DNA from: Balneolaceae bacterium
Lineage (GTDB): Bacteria > Bacteroidota > Rhodothermia > Balneolales > Balneolaceae
Assembly (NCBI GenBank): GCA_017795005.1
Contig: CP051242.1
Location: 1,946,976-2,010,975, forward strand
Length of the DNA: 64,000 nucleotides
Reading direction: 5' to 3'
How positions within the stretch are numbered: the stretch's first letter is position 1; each line of letters begins with the position of its first letter. The translations under genes were made by a program, and so were the position numbers. The notes beneath the pieces were generated by a model. That model saw nothing but the letters and a program-made list of their open reading frames with translations. It did not search any database and was not told where the DNA came from. This document shows, in pieces, positions 16,252-26,356 of this stretch.

Positions 16252-18938
16252 TGAAACCTAATCCACTTAAACTTAGCGGACTTGAACCATTAATCGTTAC
16301 CCCAGATTCCAATTTTGTGAATGTTGGAGAACGTACAAATGTCACAGGTTCTAAACGTTTTCTGAATTTAATTAAAGCACAAGATTATGAAACGGCGTTG
16401 GAAGTAGCGTTAGATCAAGTGAGGGGCGGAGCTCAGATCCTGGATGTAAACATGGATGAAGGTATGCTTGATAGTGCTGAGGAAATGACCACATTTCTGA
16501 ATCTGATTGCTTCTGAGCCGGAAATTACACGCATTCCAATTATGATTGATTCTTCTAAATGGGAAGTTATTCTTGCAGGGTTGAAGTGCATTCAGGGCAA
16601 AGGAGTAGTGAATTCTATAAGTCTGAAAGATGGTGAAGAAGAGTTTCTCCGAAGAGCAAAAATCATAAAAAGGTTTGGTGCGGCTGTTATTGCTATGGCT
16701 TTTGATGAAAAAGGGCAGGCCGATAACCTTGAACGAAGAAAAGAAATTTGCGGAAGATCGTATAATCTTCTTACTCAACAGGCAGGATTTGATCCCTCTG
16801 ATATTATTTTAGATCCAAATATTTTTCCTGTTGCCACAGGAATGGATGAGCACAAAAGGAATGCGCTGGATTATTTTCTGGCAGCGAAATGGATTCGGGA
16901 AAACCTTCCGGGTGCCCATATAATTGGAGGGGTAAGTAATGTTTCCTTTTCGTTTAGAGGAAATAATCCGGTAAGAGAAGCCATGCACTCTGCATTTTTA
17001 TATCACGCCATCCAACATGGTATGGATATGGGAATTGTAAATCCAACTCAGCTTGAAGTATATGATGAGATACCAAAAGAGTTGTTAGAGAGGGTAGAAG
17101 ATGTTTTGCTAAACCGAAGAGAGGATGCAACAGAACGCTTGCTTGAGATTGCAGAGAAATATCGGGATTCAGGTGCTGACAAAGAGAAAGAAACTGAAGA
17201 ATGGAGATTAGGAACAGTTGAAGAGCGATTAAGTCATGCTTTAATTAAAGGGATTACAAGCTTTATTGAAGAGGATACAGAAGAGGCTAGAAAGAAAATC
17301 GGCAGCCCGCTCGAGGTGATTGAAGGCCCCCTGATGGACGGGATGAATGTGGTAGGCGATTTATTTGGATCAGGGAAAATGTTTCTTCCTCAAGTAGTTA
17401 AGAGCGCCAGAGTAATGAAGCTGGCTGTGGCTTATCTGACCCCATTTTTAGAGGAAGAAAAGAGGAAGAATAAAGATGCAAAGCAACGGTCAAAAGTTCT
17501 CTTAGCTACTGTAAAAGGTGATGTCCATGACATTGGAAAGAATATTGTGGGAGTAGTTTTAGCCTGCAATAACTTCGATATCGTGGATCTTGGTGTGATG
17601 GTACCAACCGAAAAAATTCTTGATGTAGCAGAAAAAGAGCAGGCAGATATTATAGGTTTAAGTGGACTGATAACTCCATCTCTGGATGAAATGGTTGGGG
17701 TTGCAAAGGAAATGCAGCGAAGAAATATGAAAACTCCACTTCTTATTGGCGGAGCAACTACCTCAAGAGTTCATACTGCCGTTAAAATTGATCCGAATTA
17801 TACCTCGCCAGTTGTGCATGTTCTGGATGCTTCCCGGTCAGTTGCAGTTTGTAGCGATCTGCTAAATAAAGAAAAAGGCACTCTGTTTTCATCTTTTGTC
17901 AAGAGCGAATATTCAAAGATGAGGAAAGAGCATGAGCAAAGAACGGCCTCAAAATCTTTGCTGAATATCGAAGATGCTCAAAAAAATCGAACTCAAATTG
18001 ATTGGGAAAGAACAGAATTTCATAAACCGGATTTTATTGGAACTAAAGTTTTTGAAGAAGTCAGCTTGTCCGAACTAAGAGCATTCATTGACTGGTCGCC
18101 ATTTTTTAAAACCTGGATGTTAACAGGGAAATATCCTGCAATTCTTAAAGATGAAGTTGTTGGGGATCAGGCTTCGGAGCTTTATAAAGACGCACAAACT
18201 ATGCTAGATGAAATAGTTGAATCAGGATCACTAAAAGCAAAATCGGTCATTGGCTTATATCCTGCCAATTCTTTTGGGGATGATGTGATTGTATTTGAAG
18301 ATGATTCCAGAACGATACAAAAGACTAAATTTCATTTTTTAAGGCAACAGGGAGAGAAAAGGTCCGGGCAGCCAAATTCTTCTTTGGCAGATTATATTGC
18401 TCCCTGGGACTCTGATAAACCGGACTATATAGGTATGTTTGCGGTTACTTCCGGGATAGGGATTGAAAAATTGATCAAGAAATATGAAGCTAAGAACGAT
18501 GATTATAAGTCCATTCTGGTAAAAGCATTAGCAGACCGCTTAGCAGAAGCTCATGCAGAATGGATGCACTTTAAAGTGCGAACCGAATTTTGGGGCTACG
18601 CATCTAAAGAATCTTTTGATAATGAAGAACTAATAGCTGAAAAGTACCAAGGAATTCGTCCTGCACCCGGTTATCCTGCATGTCCGGATCATACAGAAAA
18701 AGAGATTTTATGGAACCTGTTGAATGTGGAAAAAAACACAGGAATATCATTGACCGAATCTTTTGCGATGTATCCGGCAAGCTCAGTAAGTGGTTTTTAT
18801 TTCTCACACCCACAGTCCAGATATTTTGGAGTAGGGAAGATTTCAAAAGACCAGGTACTTAATTATGCAGAACGGAAAGGAAAACCGGTTGATGAAGTTG
18901 AAAAATGGCTGGCACCGAATTTGGCATATCAAACTTAG
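16251..18938 (+). CDS. metH: Methionine synthase, folate, cobalamin and reactivation domains
   Basis: This 895-residue protein completes MetH. The pterin-binding domain covers about residues 15-280 ([16 protein letters not shown]). A cap and Rossmann cobalamin domain follow, with GDVHDIGKN (D424, H426, the cobalt-ligand loop). The C-terminal activation domain runs to about 890 with [15 protein letters not shown], which binds SAM for reductive reactivation. It transfers a methyl group from methyl-tetrahydrofolate to homocysteine held by the preceding protein. Overlap with the first half is one base. The length of the two together is close to E. coli MetH (1227). Confidence 0.93.
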   Translation: MKPNPLKLSGLEPLIVTPDSNFVNVGERTNVTGSKRFLNLIKAQDYETALEVALDQVRGGAQILDVNMDEGMLDSAEEMTTFLNLIASEPEITRIPIMIDSSKWEVILAGLKCIQGKGVVNSISLKDGEEEFLRRAKIIKRFGAAVIAMAFDEKGQADNLERRKEICGRSYNLLTQQAGFDPSDIILDPNIFPVATGMDEHKRNALDYFLAAKWIRENLPGAHIIGGVSNVSFSFRGNNPVREAMHSAFLYHAIQHGMDMGIVNPTQLEVYDEIPKELLERVEDVLLNRREDATERLLEIAEKYRDSGADKEKETEEWRLGTVEERLSHALIKGITSFIEEDTEEARKKIGSPLEVIEGPLMDGMNVVGDLFGSGKMFLPQVVKSARVMKLAVAYLTPFLEEEKRKNKDAKQRSKVLLATVKGDVHDIGKNIVGVVLACNNFDIVDLGVMVPTEKILDVAEKEQADIIGLSGLITPSLDEMVGVAKEMQRRNMKTPLLIGGATTSRVHTAVKIDPNYTSPVVHVLDASRSVAVCSDLLNKEKGTLFSSFVKSEYSKMRKEHEQRTASKSLLNIEDAQKNRTQIDWERTEFHKPDFIGTKVFEEVSLSELRAFIDWSPFFKTWMLTGKYPAILKDEVVGDQASELYKDAQTMLDEIVESGSLKAKSVIGLYPANSFGDDVIVFEDDSRTIQKTKFHFLRQQGEKRSGQPNSSLADYIAPWDSDKPDYIGMFAVTSGIGIEKLIKKYEAKNDDYKSILVKALADRLAEAHAEWMHFKVRTEFWGYASKESFDNEELIAEKYQGIRPAPGYPACPDHTEKEILWNLLNVEKNTGISLTESFAMYPASSVSGFYFSHPQSRYFGVGKISKDQVLNYAERKGKPVDEVEKWLAPNLAYQT

Positions 18939-18947
18939 AAACTAATA

Positions 18948-19021
18948 GTCATCCTGAGGATACTTCCGAAGGATCTGCACAATTCTAAGTCTTGCAGATT
19001 CTTCGCTTTCGCTCAGAATGA
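18948..19021 (-). repeat. 74-bp hairpin repeat, copy 2
   Basis: This is the inverted copy of the element at 8319-8392, with 73 of 74 matching positions. The single mismatch is in GAGCGA(A/G)AGCG. It fills the short gap between metH and metF, 12 bp before the metF start. The two copies face each other about 10.5 kb apart. Confidence 0.9.
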
Positions 19022-19033
19022 AACATATAGAAT

Positions 19034-19990
19034 ATGAAAGTAACAGACTATTTTAATCAGGCAGACGGCAAAACACTATTTACTTTTGAGGTACTTCCTC
19101 CATTAAAAGGGCAAAATATCAGAACCTTATTCGATCACATCGATCCTTTGATGGAATTTAAACCTCCTTTTATTGATGTTACCTATCACAGAGAAGAGTA
19201 TGTGTATAAAAAACGCCAGGATGGACTTCTGGAAAGGAAATCGGTACGAAAAAGACCGGGTACAGTTGGAATGTGTGCTGCAATTCAAAACCATTACAAA
19301 GTTGATGCGGTACCACATATTATTTGCGGTGGATTCAGCAAAGAAGAGACTGAGAATGCTCTTATTGATCTTAATTTTCTTGGAATTGATAACGTATTGG
19401 TTCTGCAGGGTGATGTCAGAAAACCTGATCGTGAATTTATTCCTGAACCGGACGGACATCGGTATGCATCAGAGTTATTGAGCCAGGTTGTGGAGCTAAA
19501 CAATGGAATATTTCTGGATGAAGAAATTGAAAATGCGGCTTCCTCAGATTTTTGTATTGGAGTAGCAGGATATCCTGAAAAACATACCACTGCTCCAAAC
19601 ATGGAAACGGATTTGCGTTATCTGAAGCAGAAAGTGGATGGGGGAGCGGATTATATCGTTACCCAAATGTTTTTTGACAACCAGAAGTATTTTGAGTTTG
19701 TAAAATTGTGCAGGGATTCCGGTATTGAAGTGCCCATTGTACCGGGATTAAAACCCATTACCACTAAAAAACAGATAACTTTGCTGCCAGATTTATTTCA
19801 TATTGATATTCCCGAAGCATTGTCCATAGAACTGGAAAAGTGTAAAAACAATGAAGCTGCCAGAGAGATAGGGATAGAGTGGGCGATTAAACAATCTAAG
19901 GAACTCATCGAGTTTGGAGTACCAACTTTACATTATTATTCAATGGGGAAATCTCTTTCAGTGTATGAAGTAGCTAAAGAGGTTTTTTAG
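19034..19990 (+). CDS. metF: Methylenetetrahydrofolate reductase
   Basis: The 318-residue flavoprotein belongs to the MetF family, which reduces 5,10-methylene-THF to 5-methyl-THF, the methyl donor for MetH. Motifs include TFEVLPPLKGQNI at the N-terminus, PPFIDVTYHREEY, NVLVLQGDVRKPD, IGVAGYPEKHTTAPN and YIVTQMFFDNQKYFEFV, all typical TIM-barrel signatures. Length is normal. It follows metH on the same strand with a hairpin repeat in the 95-bp gap, so it probably belongs to the same SAM-controlled unit unless the repeat stops transcription. It converges with the KAP gene. Confidence 0.95.
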   Translation: MKVTDYFNQADGKTLFTFEVLPPLKGQNIRTLFDHIDPLMEFKPPFIDVTYHREEYVYKKRQDGLLERKSVRKRPGTVGMCAAIQNHYKVDAVPHIICGGFSKEETENALIDLNFLGIDNVLVLQGDVRKPDREFIPEPDGHRYASELLSQVVELNNGIFLDEEIENAASSDFCIGVAGYPEKHTTAPNMETDLRYLKQKVDGGADYIVTQMFFDNQKYFEFVKLCRDSGIEVPIVPGLKPITTKKQITLLPDLFHIDIPEALSIELEKCKNNEAAREIGIEWAIKQSKELIEFGVPTLHYYSMGKSLSVYEVAKEVF

Positions 19991-20003
19991 AGCTGTAATA
20001 GAG

Positions 20004-22115
20004 CTACTTTCTACTATCATAGATTTTATACTCTGAAATAAATTTATCGAGAATTTCTTTTTGGTTATTGATTAGATCATTGTCTGATCTGATTTCTAGA
20101 ATTTTTTCAAAAAGTACTTTTAGCTCACAGAAGCTACTTAGGTTTTTAAAGTCGAAAGTTTTGTTCTTAACTAGTTTTCCATTTGATAACCCTTGAGCTC
20201 TTCTTGTTAAGATAAAAGCGCTTATCAAACTGATAATCCCATTTTTATCAGTTATGACAGATGACACCCAGCTTTTAATACTTTGTAAATTTTCAGACCA
20301 TTCTTCCCATCGATATAATATAAATGAGAGTTCCTTCTTTTCTATCAGTGTGTTACTTCTTATTGCTTGATGAATTCTATCAAGAGCTATTGTTTTAAAA
20401 TATGATAGATCTTGTAGTGAAACTTGTTTTTCGCTATCAGAAATTAAATCGGTGCTTTTAGTTTCTTTAAGTTCCTCAATTAATAACGAGAGTTCAAAAG
20501 TTATTGTCTCTAATGATTGCCCGTTTTCTAAACACTCTTTAATTAAAGAGGATCTTTCCTTTGGCTTTAATCTAACTCCCAATTGATATAGAATTCTAGA
20601 AATAAGCATTTGATTTGAAAAACCCGATAAGAAATCAAAATCAGAATCACTTTCAATAATAAATCGGTGTCCGATATTATAAAAAGCTCTGTAAACATTA
20701 GGTATATGATTTAATGCAATGTCATTATTGGTATAGTCTTCTAATCTTTCTAAGAGTACTCTTGCCTTAGAGTATCCATTTGGAAAATGTTGTTTAGTAA
20801 GATTTAGTAATAGTTCTTCAAATTTATTTTGGTCACTTGTACTCTCTAAAAATGAACTTATTTCATAATTACTAAAGTCATTCTCAGGGATTTGAAGATG
20901 AAAGTAAACAGGAAATGCAATTTTACTCCGTATCATTCTTTCTCTTCTCCAAGACGACTTGGTGTCTTCACTATAAGACTCTCTATTAACTTTCGGGAAA
21001 ATAAGCCCTAATAGTTTCATAGAATTACTTCTTATATCTTCCGGTAAATCTTCAGACCATTTTAAATGAAAACCTTCATCCCCAGTAAGAAACCCCGATT
21101 TATTTGTATGGTCTCCACAAAATTCATCAGGATTATTCATTACCATTTTATATGAAAGCGGTGAAAATAATCTAAGTGTCTCTAATGCAAAAAAGTCAAT
21201 AAAGTTAACTTCGCCTTTAACAGAGGGGTAAGATAAGCTGAAGGCATTGGTTAATTGAATGATTTTTCTGGGAGTATTTAAAAAGTTCTCAATACCATTA
21301 AAGAATACTTTTGTCCAATATTCCTCACTAAATATGTGTGTCTTATCAGAAGAACTCTCAAGAATAGTTGATAGTCTTGAAGAGAAAATTCTTCTTAAGG
21401 ATTCTTTGGTTGGAAGAGGAAGGTCAAACTGAACTTGAATGATTTTTTCAAGGTATTCTTCGCCTGAAATATTGCTTTGATATGAAAGAGAGTTTGTTAC
21501 AACTTCTTTATCAAACGATAGGAGATAAATGATATTAGAAAAGTTAGCAACAGATTTAACAGTTTGGAACATCTGTTTCATTTGCTGAGTTGAAAGGCGA
21601 TCTATATCATCGATAATAATGAGGAATCTCAGGTTCTGTTTGACTAAAGTTTTTTCGATTTCATTTTTTAGTTGATATATATCTTTTGGTTTTTTTAAAT
21701 AATCAGACGCAGCTCCAGTTAATTTACTAGCAGGGTTACCTGGAACTATAGAGAGGATTCGTGCAAGATTCCCTAAATGTTTTTTTAGTTTTTTAAACTT
21801 CCTTCCAGGAAGTTTACTCGTTAATTGAATTAAAAATTGAGTTACTAAATCTTCTTCACTTGAAAACCACCAAGGATTAAAGGGGAATACTATCAAGTCT
21901 TCTCTATTTTCCTTACTAATGTGAAAATTAATAAAGTTTAAAATAGTTGATTTTCCAGATCCCCAAGGTCCATTCAAGGAAATTACTAGGCCATTTTCAG
22001 GATTCATATTTAAAATTGACTCAGATAAATTTTGAGCAAATTTAGAATAGCCGAGTTTATCAAATTTAGGATTTGATAATGGTTGATCTGTTGATAAGTT
22101 TAAATTTTTGGACAC
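20004..22115 (-). CDS. KAP-family P-loop NTPase
   Basis: The 703-residue protein opens with GYSKFAQNLSESIL and Walker A GPWGSGKST at residues 49-57. A Walker B DDIDRLS lies near 167-173, followed by FDKEVV and a region with YLEKIIQVQFDLPLP. These match KAP NTPases, a STAND-like group linked to membrane proteins, plasmid toxicity and phage defence. I see no convincing transmembrane insert, which many KAP proteins have. The long C-terminal helical half has no motif. It starts at GTG overlapping the stop of the Gfo/Idh gene by one base. Codons look more AT-rich than those of the neighbours, so it may be acquired. Confidence 0.8.
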   Translation of the reverse strand: MSKNLNLSTDQPLSNPKFDKLGYSKFAQNLSESILNMNPENGLVISLNGPWGSGKSTILNFINFHISKENREDLIVFPFNPWWFSSEEDLVTQFLIQLTSKLPGRKFKKLKKHLGNLARILSIVPGNPASKLTGAASDYLKKPKDIYQLKNEIEKTLVKQNLRFLIIIDDIDRLSTQQMKQMFQTVKSVANFSNIIYLLSFDKEVVTNSLSYQSNISGEEYLEKIIQVQFDLPLPTKESLRRIFSSRLSTILESSSDKTHIFSEEYWTKVFFNGIENFLNTPRKIIQLTNAFSLSYPSVKGEVNFIDFFALETLRLFSPLSYKMVMNNPDEFCGDHTNKSGFLTGDEGFHLKWSEDLPEDIRSNSMKLLGLIFPKVNRESYSEDTKSSWRRERMIRSKIAFPVYFHLQIPENDFSNYEISSFLESTSDQNKFEELLLNLTKQHFPNGYSKARVLLERLEDYTNNDIALNHIPNVYRAFYNIGHRFIIESDSDFDFLSGFSNQMLISRILYQLGVRLKPKERSSLIKECLENGQSLETITFELSLLIEELKETKSTDLISDSEKQVSLQDLSYFKTIALDRIHQAIRSNTLIEKKELSFILYRWEEWSENLQSIKSWVSSVITDKNGIISLISAFILTRRAQGLSNGKLVKNKTFDFKNLSSFCELKVLFEKILEIRSDNDLINNQKEILDKFISEYKIYDSRK

Positions 22116-23419
22116 TAGTCTAACTTATATCCTTTTCTGTAATTTCGGCTCAACATCGAATTGGCGGTTTCACTATTTGTAAATCGTTCTTTTTCAGGAT
22201 CCCATTTTAGTGGGGTTTTAAGCTCATAGGCTATATTCGCGATATTACAGATAGAGGCTGTCCGGTGACCTACCTCAAAATCTGAGACAGTATTTCCACG
22301 ACTTTTAATGGCATCAATCCAGTCCTTATAATGGTTTTCGCTCCTATATAACTTGGTGTCCATTTCACTCAATTCCAGATTGGCTAATCTCATATTTGAG
22401 GTTTCCAGAAATGAACGACTTATATCCAGGTTTCCTTCAGAGCCAATAAAGCGAACAGCATTTCCACGACCAAAATCCTGATGTGTGACTTTAATTCCAT
22501 TCGCATATTTAAAAACCAGACCTCGCTGAGATCCTTCTTGAGTTGGAGGAATAAATTCAACCGGTCCAGATTTGTCCATTCCTAGGGCCCATTGAACAAT
22601 ATCAAACATATGAGCACCCCAATCGGTAACGCCACCTCCACCAAACTCTTTATATCTGCGCCACATAGGATAATTATCCCACGGGTATGGAGGTGCAAGT
22701 ATATCGTTGTATTCAACAAAAGGAGAGGGACCGATCCATTGATCCCAGTCTAAGGTATCACGCAGATTTTGTTTTGGTAAATCGTAAGGAACCGGAGGTC
22801 CGCCCACATTCACCAGAATCTCTGTAACTTCACCAAGATATCCATTTCTCACTAGTTCACATGCTCTTCGGAAATCTCTCCACGATCGCTGCATACTCCC
22901 GGTTTGAGTAACCCGATCATTTCTTTTAGCAGCATTAACCATCGCTCTGCCTTCTTCCACCGTTAGAGAAAGAGGTTTTTCACAATAAACATCCTTTCCT
23001 GCATTTAGAGCTTCAATGGCAGGAATAGCATGCCAGTGATCCGGGGTGCAGACGATTACAGCATCAATATCATCACGTTCGAGAATTTCACCATAATGTT
23101 CATAAGCAATACATCCGTTATAAGAACTGTGATTAGAGGCTTCAGCATATTTTACATCGGCCCATTCTTTGAATTTCGCTGCTTTTACCGAATCAACATC
23201 ATTACATGCAACAATTTGTGCATCATCTAATTCGATAAATGGGTTTCCCAAAATAGTGCCTTGTTTCCCATTTCCGATAAATCCGATAGTAATTTTATCA
23301 CTTGGAGCTGTATAACCGTTACCACCAAGTACAAATCTTGGAACTATAGTAAAGGAAGCAATTCCTAGCGCGGATTTTTTAAGGAATTCTTTTCGGGATG
23401 TTGAGTTATTCTTATTCAT
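22115..23419 (-). CDS. Gfo/Idh/MocA-family oxidoreductase with a Tat-like leader
   Basis: I start at ATG 23419; a GTG lies one codon upstream. The 434-residue product has an N-terminal leader TSRKEFLKKSALGIASF, which has the Tat layout but RK in place of RR. A Rossmann NAD(P) site (ITIGFIGNGKQG) and CTPDHWHAIPAIEALNAGKDVYCEKP follow, the catalytic-lysine region of the family. The C-terminal domain has GGGGVTDWGAHMFDIVQWA. Family members oxidise or reduce sugars and related substrates, usually with NAD(P). The substrate is unknown. Whether a RK leader supports export is open. Downstream by one base lies the KAP NTPase gene. Confidence 0.9.
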   Translation of the reverse strand: MNKNNSTSRKEFLKKSALGIASFTIVPRFVLGGNGYTAPSDKITIGFIGNGKQGTILGNPFIELDDAQIVACNDVDSVKAAKFKEWADVKYAEASNHSSYNGCIAYEHYGEILERDDIDAVIVCTPDHWHAIPAIEALNAGKDVYCEKPLSLTVEEGRAMVNAAKRNDRVTQTGSMQRSWRDFRRACELVRNGYLGEVTEILVNVGGPPVPYDLPKQNLRDTLDWDQWIGPSPFVEYNDILAPPYPWDNYPMWRRYKEFGGGGVTDWGAHMFDIVQWALGMDKSGPVEFIPPTQEGSQRGLVFKYANGIKVTHQDFGRGNAVRFIGSEGNLDISRSFLETSNMRLANLELSEMDTKLYRSENHYKDWIDAIKSRGNTVSDFEVGHRTASICNIANIAYELKTPLKWDPEKERFTNSETANSMLSRNYRKGYKLD

Positions 23420-23513
23420 CACAATTTTTAAAATTATTAGCTGCGTGAATGTGATGAAAAGAGCTTTGAATTCAAAACTTATATATCGACAAAGTGGGGA
23501 TAATAAGAGATCG

Positions 23514-24212
23514 TTAAGATTTCTTTGCTATAAGCATCATATTTCTGGAGTCAGGATCAAACCTTTGGATTAAATTAAATCCAATCTCATCAATCCATTT
23601 TATGAAATCCGTATTTATTGCAGGGAAATCAAAGCTTCTCATATGTTCATAAATTAATTCTTTGTCTGAGTTGCTTATCGAACCCCAATTATTTGAAATG
23701 TGAGAAATATATTCTTCGAGATATTTTTCCCTGGATAACTCTGCATTTCTTAGTATGTCAATTACAATAAATACTCCACCTGGTTTTAAATGATTAAAGA
23801 AGTTATTAATTAGCTCAATTTTATGTGAATCACTTAAATGGTGGATGGAGAAACTACTATAAATAAAGTCGAATATAGTTTCTTCTTCTATTATCGATTC
23901 CTCCATTTTTCCCTCAATGAGGGACACGTTGGTTTTCAAAGAAGAAAGATTTTTTTCAGCAATCTTCAATGCCTGGGCAGACATATCATACCCTGTAAAA
24001 GAAGCAATTGGTTTTTCTTTAAGTAGATTGGATAGCAAATAGGCATCACCACAACCAGCATCTAAAATATGGGTATCAGAATTAAATGAGTGAGAATTCA
24101 AAAAAGAAGAAATCTGTTTGGAAAAATCATGGTGGTACATATAGTTTTCCAATAAAATCTGCCGATAAATCCGCCAGTTTTTAGCAAATATCGAAGTTGA
24201 AGCGTTATTCAT
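23514..24212 (-). CDS. Class I SAM-dependent methyltransferase
   Basis: The 232-residue protein has the SAM-binding core: ILDAGCGDAYLLS (motif I, residues about 52-64), the acidic GYDMSAQAL loop, and FDFIYSSFSIHHLSDSHK with the HHL sequence typical of methyltransferase motif IV. The C-terminal strand ends in MMLIAKKS. A small-molecule or lipid/quinone substrate would be usual, but nothing here tells which. The start overlaps the purC stop by four bases (ATGA), so it is translationally coupled. The link to purine synthesis is unclear. Confidence 0.88.
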   Translation of the reverse strand: MNNASTSIFAKNWRIYRQILLENYMYHHDFSKQISSFLNSHSFNSDTHILDAGCGDAYLLSNLLKEKPIASFTGYDMSAQALKIAEKNLSSLKTNVSLIEGKMEESIIEEETIFDFIYSSFSIHHLSDSHKIELINNFFNHLKPGGVFIVIDILRNAELSREKYLEEYISHISNNWGSISNSDKELIYEHMRSFDFPAINTDFIKWIDEIGFNLIQRFDPDSRNMMLIAKKS

Positions 24213-25168
24213 TTCAGGTTATTTAAAATACCTGAAAGCACAGTGTCGAAATCTTTCTCTAAAACAGGTGTAAATTTTTCTCCGGTAAGCATTTCGAATA
24301 ACTCAGAATAACGTTCAAATACTTCTATTCTGAATTCATCTGGTAAATCGGGAAGCGTCTGACCTTCAAGTCCCTGAAAGTTATTGCTCATTAACCACTC
24401 TCGGAGAAATTCTTTAGAAAGTTGCTTTTGAGCTTCACCTTTTGCCTGTCGATCTTCGTAACCTTCTAAGTAAAAATAGCGGGAAGAATCGGTAGTATGA
24501 ACTTCATCAATTAAGGTGAGTTCGCCGTTATACACTCCGAATTCATATTTAGTATCTACAAGAATTAAGCCCTGTTTGGCAGCAACTTCTGTTCCTCGTT
24601 TAAATAGCTTGAAAGCAACTTCACGAATCTGGCTCCATAGATTTTCATCTATAATATTACGCTTAAGAATATCTTCTTCGGAAATGTCTTCATCATGTCC
24701 TTCTGTAGCTTTAGTCGCAGGGGTTAGAATTGGAGAAGTAAATTTTTGATGTTCAACCATTCCATCAGGAAGTTCAACACCACAAAGTGTTCTTAACCCT
24801 GATTTATACGTTCTCCAGGCATGTCCTGTAAGGTATCCACGGATTACTACCTCTATTGGTACAGGCTCACACTTTTTCGCTATAGTAACATTTGGATGGG
24901 GGACATCAATAATATGCGTAGCTACAATATCCTTAACTTTATCAAATGAGAATGCAGCAAGTTGATTAAGTATTTGGCCTTTGAAGGGAATAGCCTGCCG
25001 CATTATATAATCGAAGGCGGAAATCCGGTCTGAAACTACGATTCCCAAAGTATGTTCATTTAAGTCGTAAACTTCCCGAACTTTTCCTTTGTAAGATGTA
25101 AGTCCGGGTACTTCGGTTTTGGTAATACAATGATCCAGGGCTTCCCGTGTACTAAAGTGTTTGCTCAC
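24209..25168 (-). CDS. purC: Phosphoribosylaminoimidazole-succinocarboxamide synthase
   Basis: At 319 residues this is the long form of SAICAR synthase, as in yeast, rather than the 237-residue E. coli type. It ligates aspartate to CAIR with ATP in purine synthesis. Motifs include YKGKVREVYDL, VVSDRISAFDYIM, EVVIRGYLTGHAWR, ATKATEGHDEDIS and LVDTKYEFGVY, all characteristic. It follows a LacI-type regulator by 4 bp and is followed by a methyltransferase with a 4-bp overlap. The regulator may therefore control this unit. Confidence 0.96.
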   Translation of the reverse strand: MSKHFSTREALDHCITKTEVPGLTSYKGKVREVYDLNEHTLGIVVSDRISAFDYIMRQAIPFKGQILNQLAAFSFDKVKDIVATHIIDVPHPNVTIAKKCEPVPIEVVIRGYLTGHAWRTYKSGLRTLCGVELPDGMVEHQKFTSPILTPATKATEGHDEDISEEDILKRNIIDENLWSQIREVAFKLFKRGTEVAAKQGLILVDTKYEFGVYNGELTLIDEVHTTDSSRYFYLEGYEDRQAKGEAQKQLSKEFLREWLMSNNFQGLEGQTLPDLPDEFRIEVFERYSELFEMLTGEKFTPVLEKDFDTVLSGILNNLK

Positions 25169-25172
25169 GTAA

Positions 25173-26183
25173 TTAAACTTTAACGGTTGAACCTCTTTCT
25201 ACTAAAATTGGATTAATCGATGTTTGGAATAGTCTTTCATCCGGGTTCTTAATAATAGTGGCTAATCGTGACGTTGCCTGAGTACCTATCGTATGCATTT
25301 GCTGATCAATAGTGGTCAGGTCCATGTATTTAGTTAGTTTGATATTGTCATATCCCATAATTGCAATATCATCGGGTACTTTCAATCCTAGCTTTGAAAG
25401 AGCATGTAATGCCCCTAGTGCTTGTGTATCGTTTGCACAAAAAACAGCATCGGGGAATTTCCCCATTTTGTCATATTTATAAATGGCTTCAAATCCTGTT
25501 TCTTCAGTAAATCCGGCATGTTTTGTTGTATCACCTGCTATAAAGAGATCTTTGTCGATCTTCATTTTATAATTTTTCAAACCATCTTTAAATCCTTTTT
25601 CTCTTTCTTCCGAAGATCGGGTTTTAACAGGAGTTGTGATCATTCCTATTTTTTCAAAACCTTTTTTGACAAGGTGTTCAGCAGCCATATAACCACCTTT
25701 ATAGTCATTCACCATAAAATAATTATAGGAGGGATGTGAAGCGTTAACTAAAACTACTGGTACCTGAGTTGATTGAAGATGCTTATGAATGGTTTCACTG
25801 ACATCAATAGAAATTAAAATAAGCGCATCTGCAGTTCCTCTGTCAAAGAAACCAACAACGGCTTCTTCCGGATCTTTTGAACCAGTGTTATATAAAATGA
25901 TATCAAGATCCATTTTTTTGATTTCATCTTTAACTCCTTTCAAGACTTCGTTAAAGAAGGGGGTTGTGAAGGATGGAACGGCTACAGCTAAAAGCTGAGG
26001 TTCTTTACTGGCTAATTTTCTAGCACTAACCTGTGGCCTGAAATTAAGTTCATCAATTGCTTTCTGAACTTTTACTTTAGTTTCCTCAGAGACATTAGGT
26101 GAGTCATTTAATACTCTAGAAACTGTTGATATAGCAACGCCTGCACTTTTTGCTACTTCATAAATCGTTACTTTTTTATTCAT
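25173..26183 (-). CDS. LacI-family transcriptional regulator
   Basis: The 336-residue protein has a LacI DNA-binding domain (VTIYEVAKSAGVAISTVSRVLNDSPNVS, residues about 4-30) with the hinge RPQVSARKLAS, followed by a periplasmic-binding-like effector domain. The latter includes VLVNASHPSYNYFMVNDYKGGYMAAEHL and FCANDTQALGALHAL. It binds DNA as a dimer and responds to a sugar or purine. The direct adjacency to purC (4 bp) suggests a purine repressor role. However, many LacI proteins of Bacteroidota control carbohydrate genes, so the ligand is open. Confidence 0.93.
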   Translation of the reverse strand: MNKKVTIYEVAKSAGVAISTVSRVLNDSPNVSEETKVKVQKAIDELNFRPQVSARKLASKEPQLLAVAVPSFTTPFFNEVLKGVKDEIKKMDLDIILYNTGSKDPEEAVVGFFDRGTADALILISIDVSETIHKHLQSTQVPVVLVNASHPSYNYFMVNDYKGGYMAAEHLVKKGFEKIGMITTPVKTRSSEEREKGFKDGLKNYKMKIDKDLFIAGDTTKHAGFTEETGFEAIYKYDKMGKFPDAVFCANDTQALGALHALSKLGLKVPDDIAIMGYDNIKLTKYMDLTTIDQQMHTIGTQATSRLATIIKNPDERLFQTSINPILVERGSTVKV

Positions 26184-26356
26184 AAATCCTAGATGAAATC
26201 ATTTTTTCTTTGAAAACTGTGGTATTAGACCAAATTAAGCTAATGAATTTAGTTATTATAGTATAATCAACTTATAAAGAAGATGTTATCTGAATAATAA
26301 AATTATTTATTTCTTTAAGAAGGAACTTTAGAGCAACTTTTTCGCATTATGGGAAT

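Noticed and set aside
15247-18938. metH as a single gene broken by a frameshift
   Set aside because: The TGATG junction is a normal coupled start and stop. Each half begins and ends at natural domain borders and all key residues are intact.
22115-23422. Gfo/Idh protein as a confirmed Tat substrate
   Set aside because: The leader has RK instead of RR, so export by Tat is only possible and not shown.
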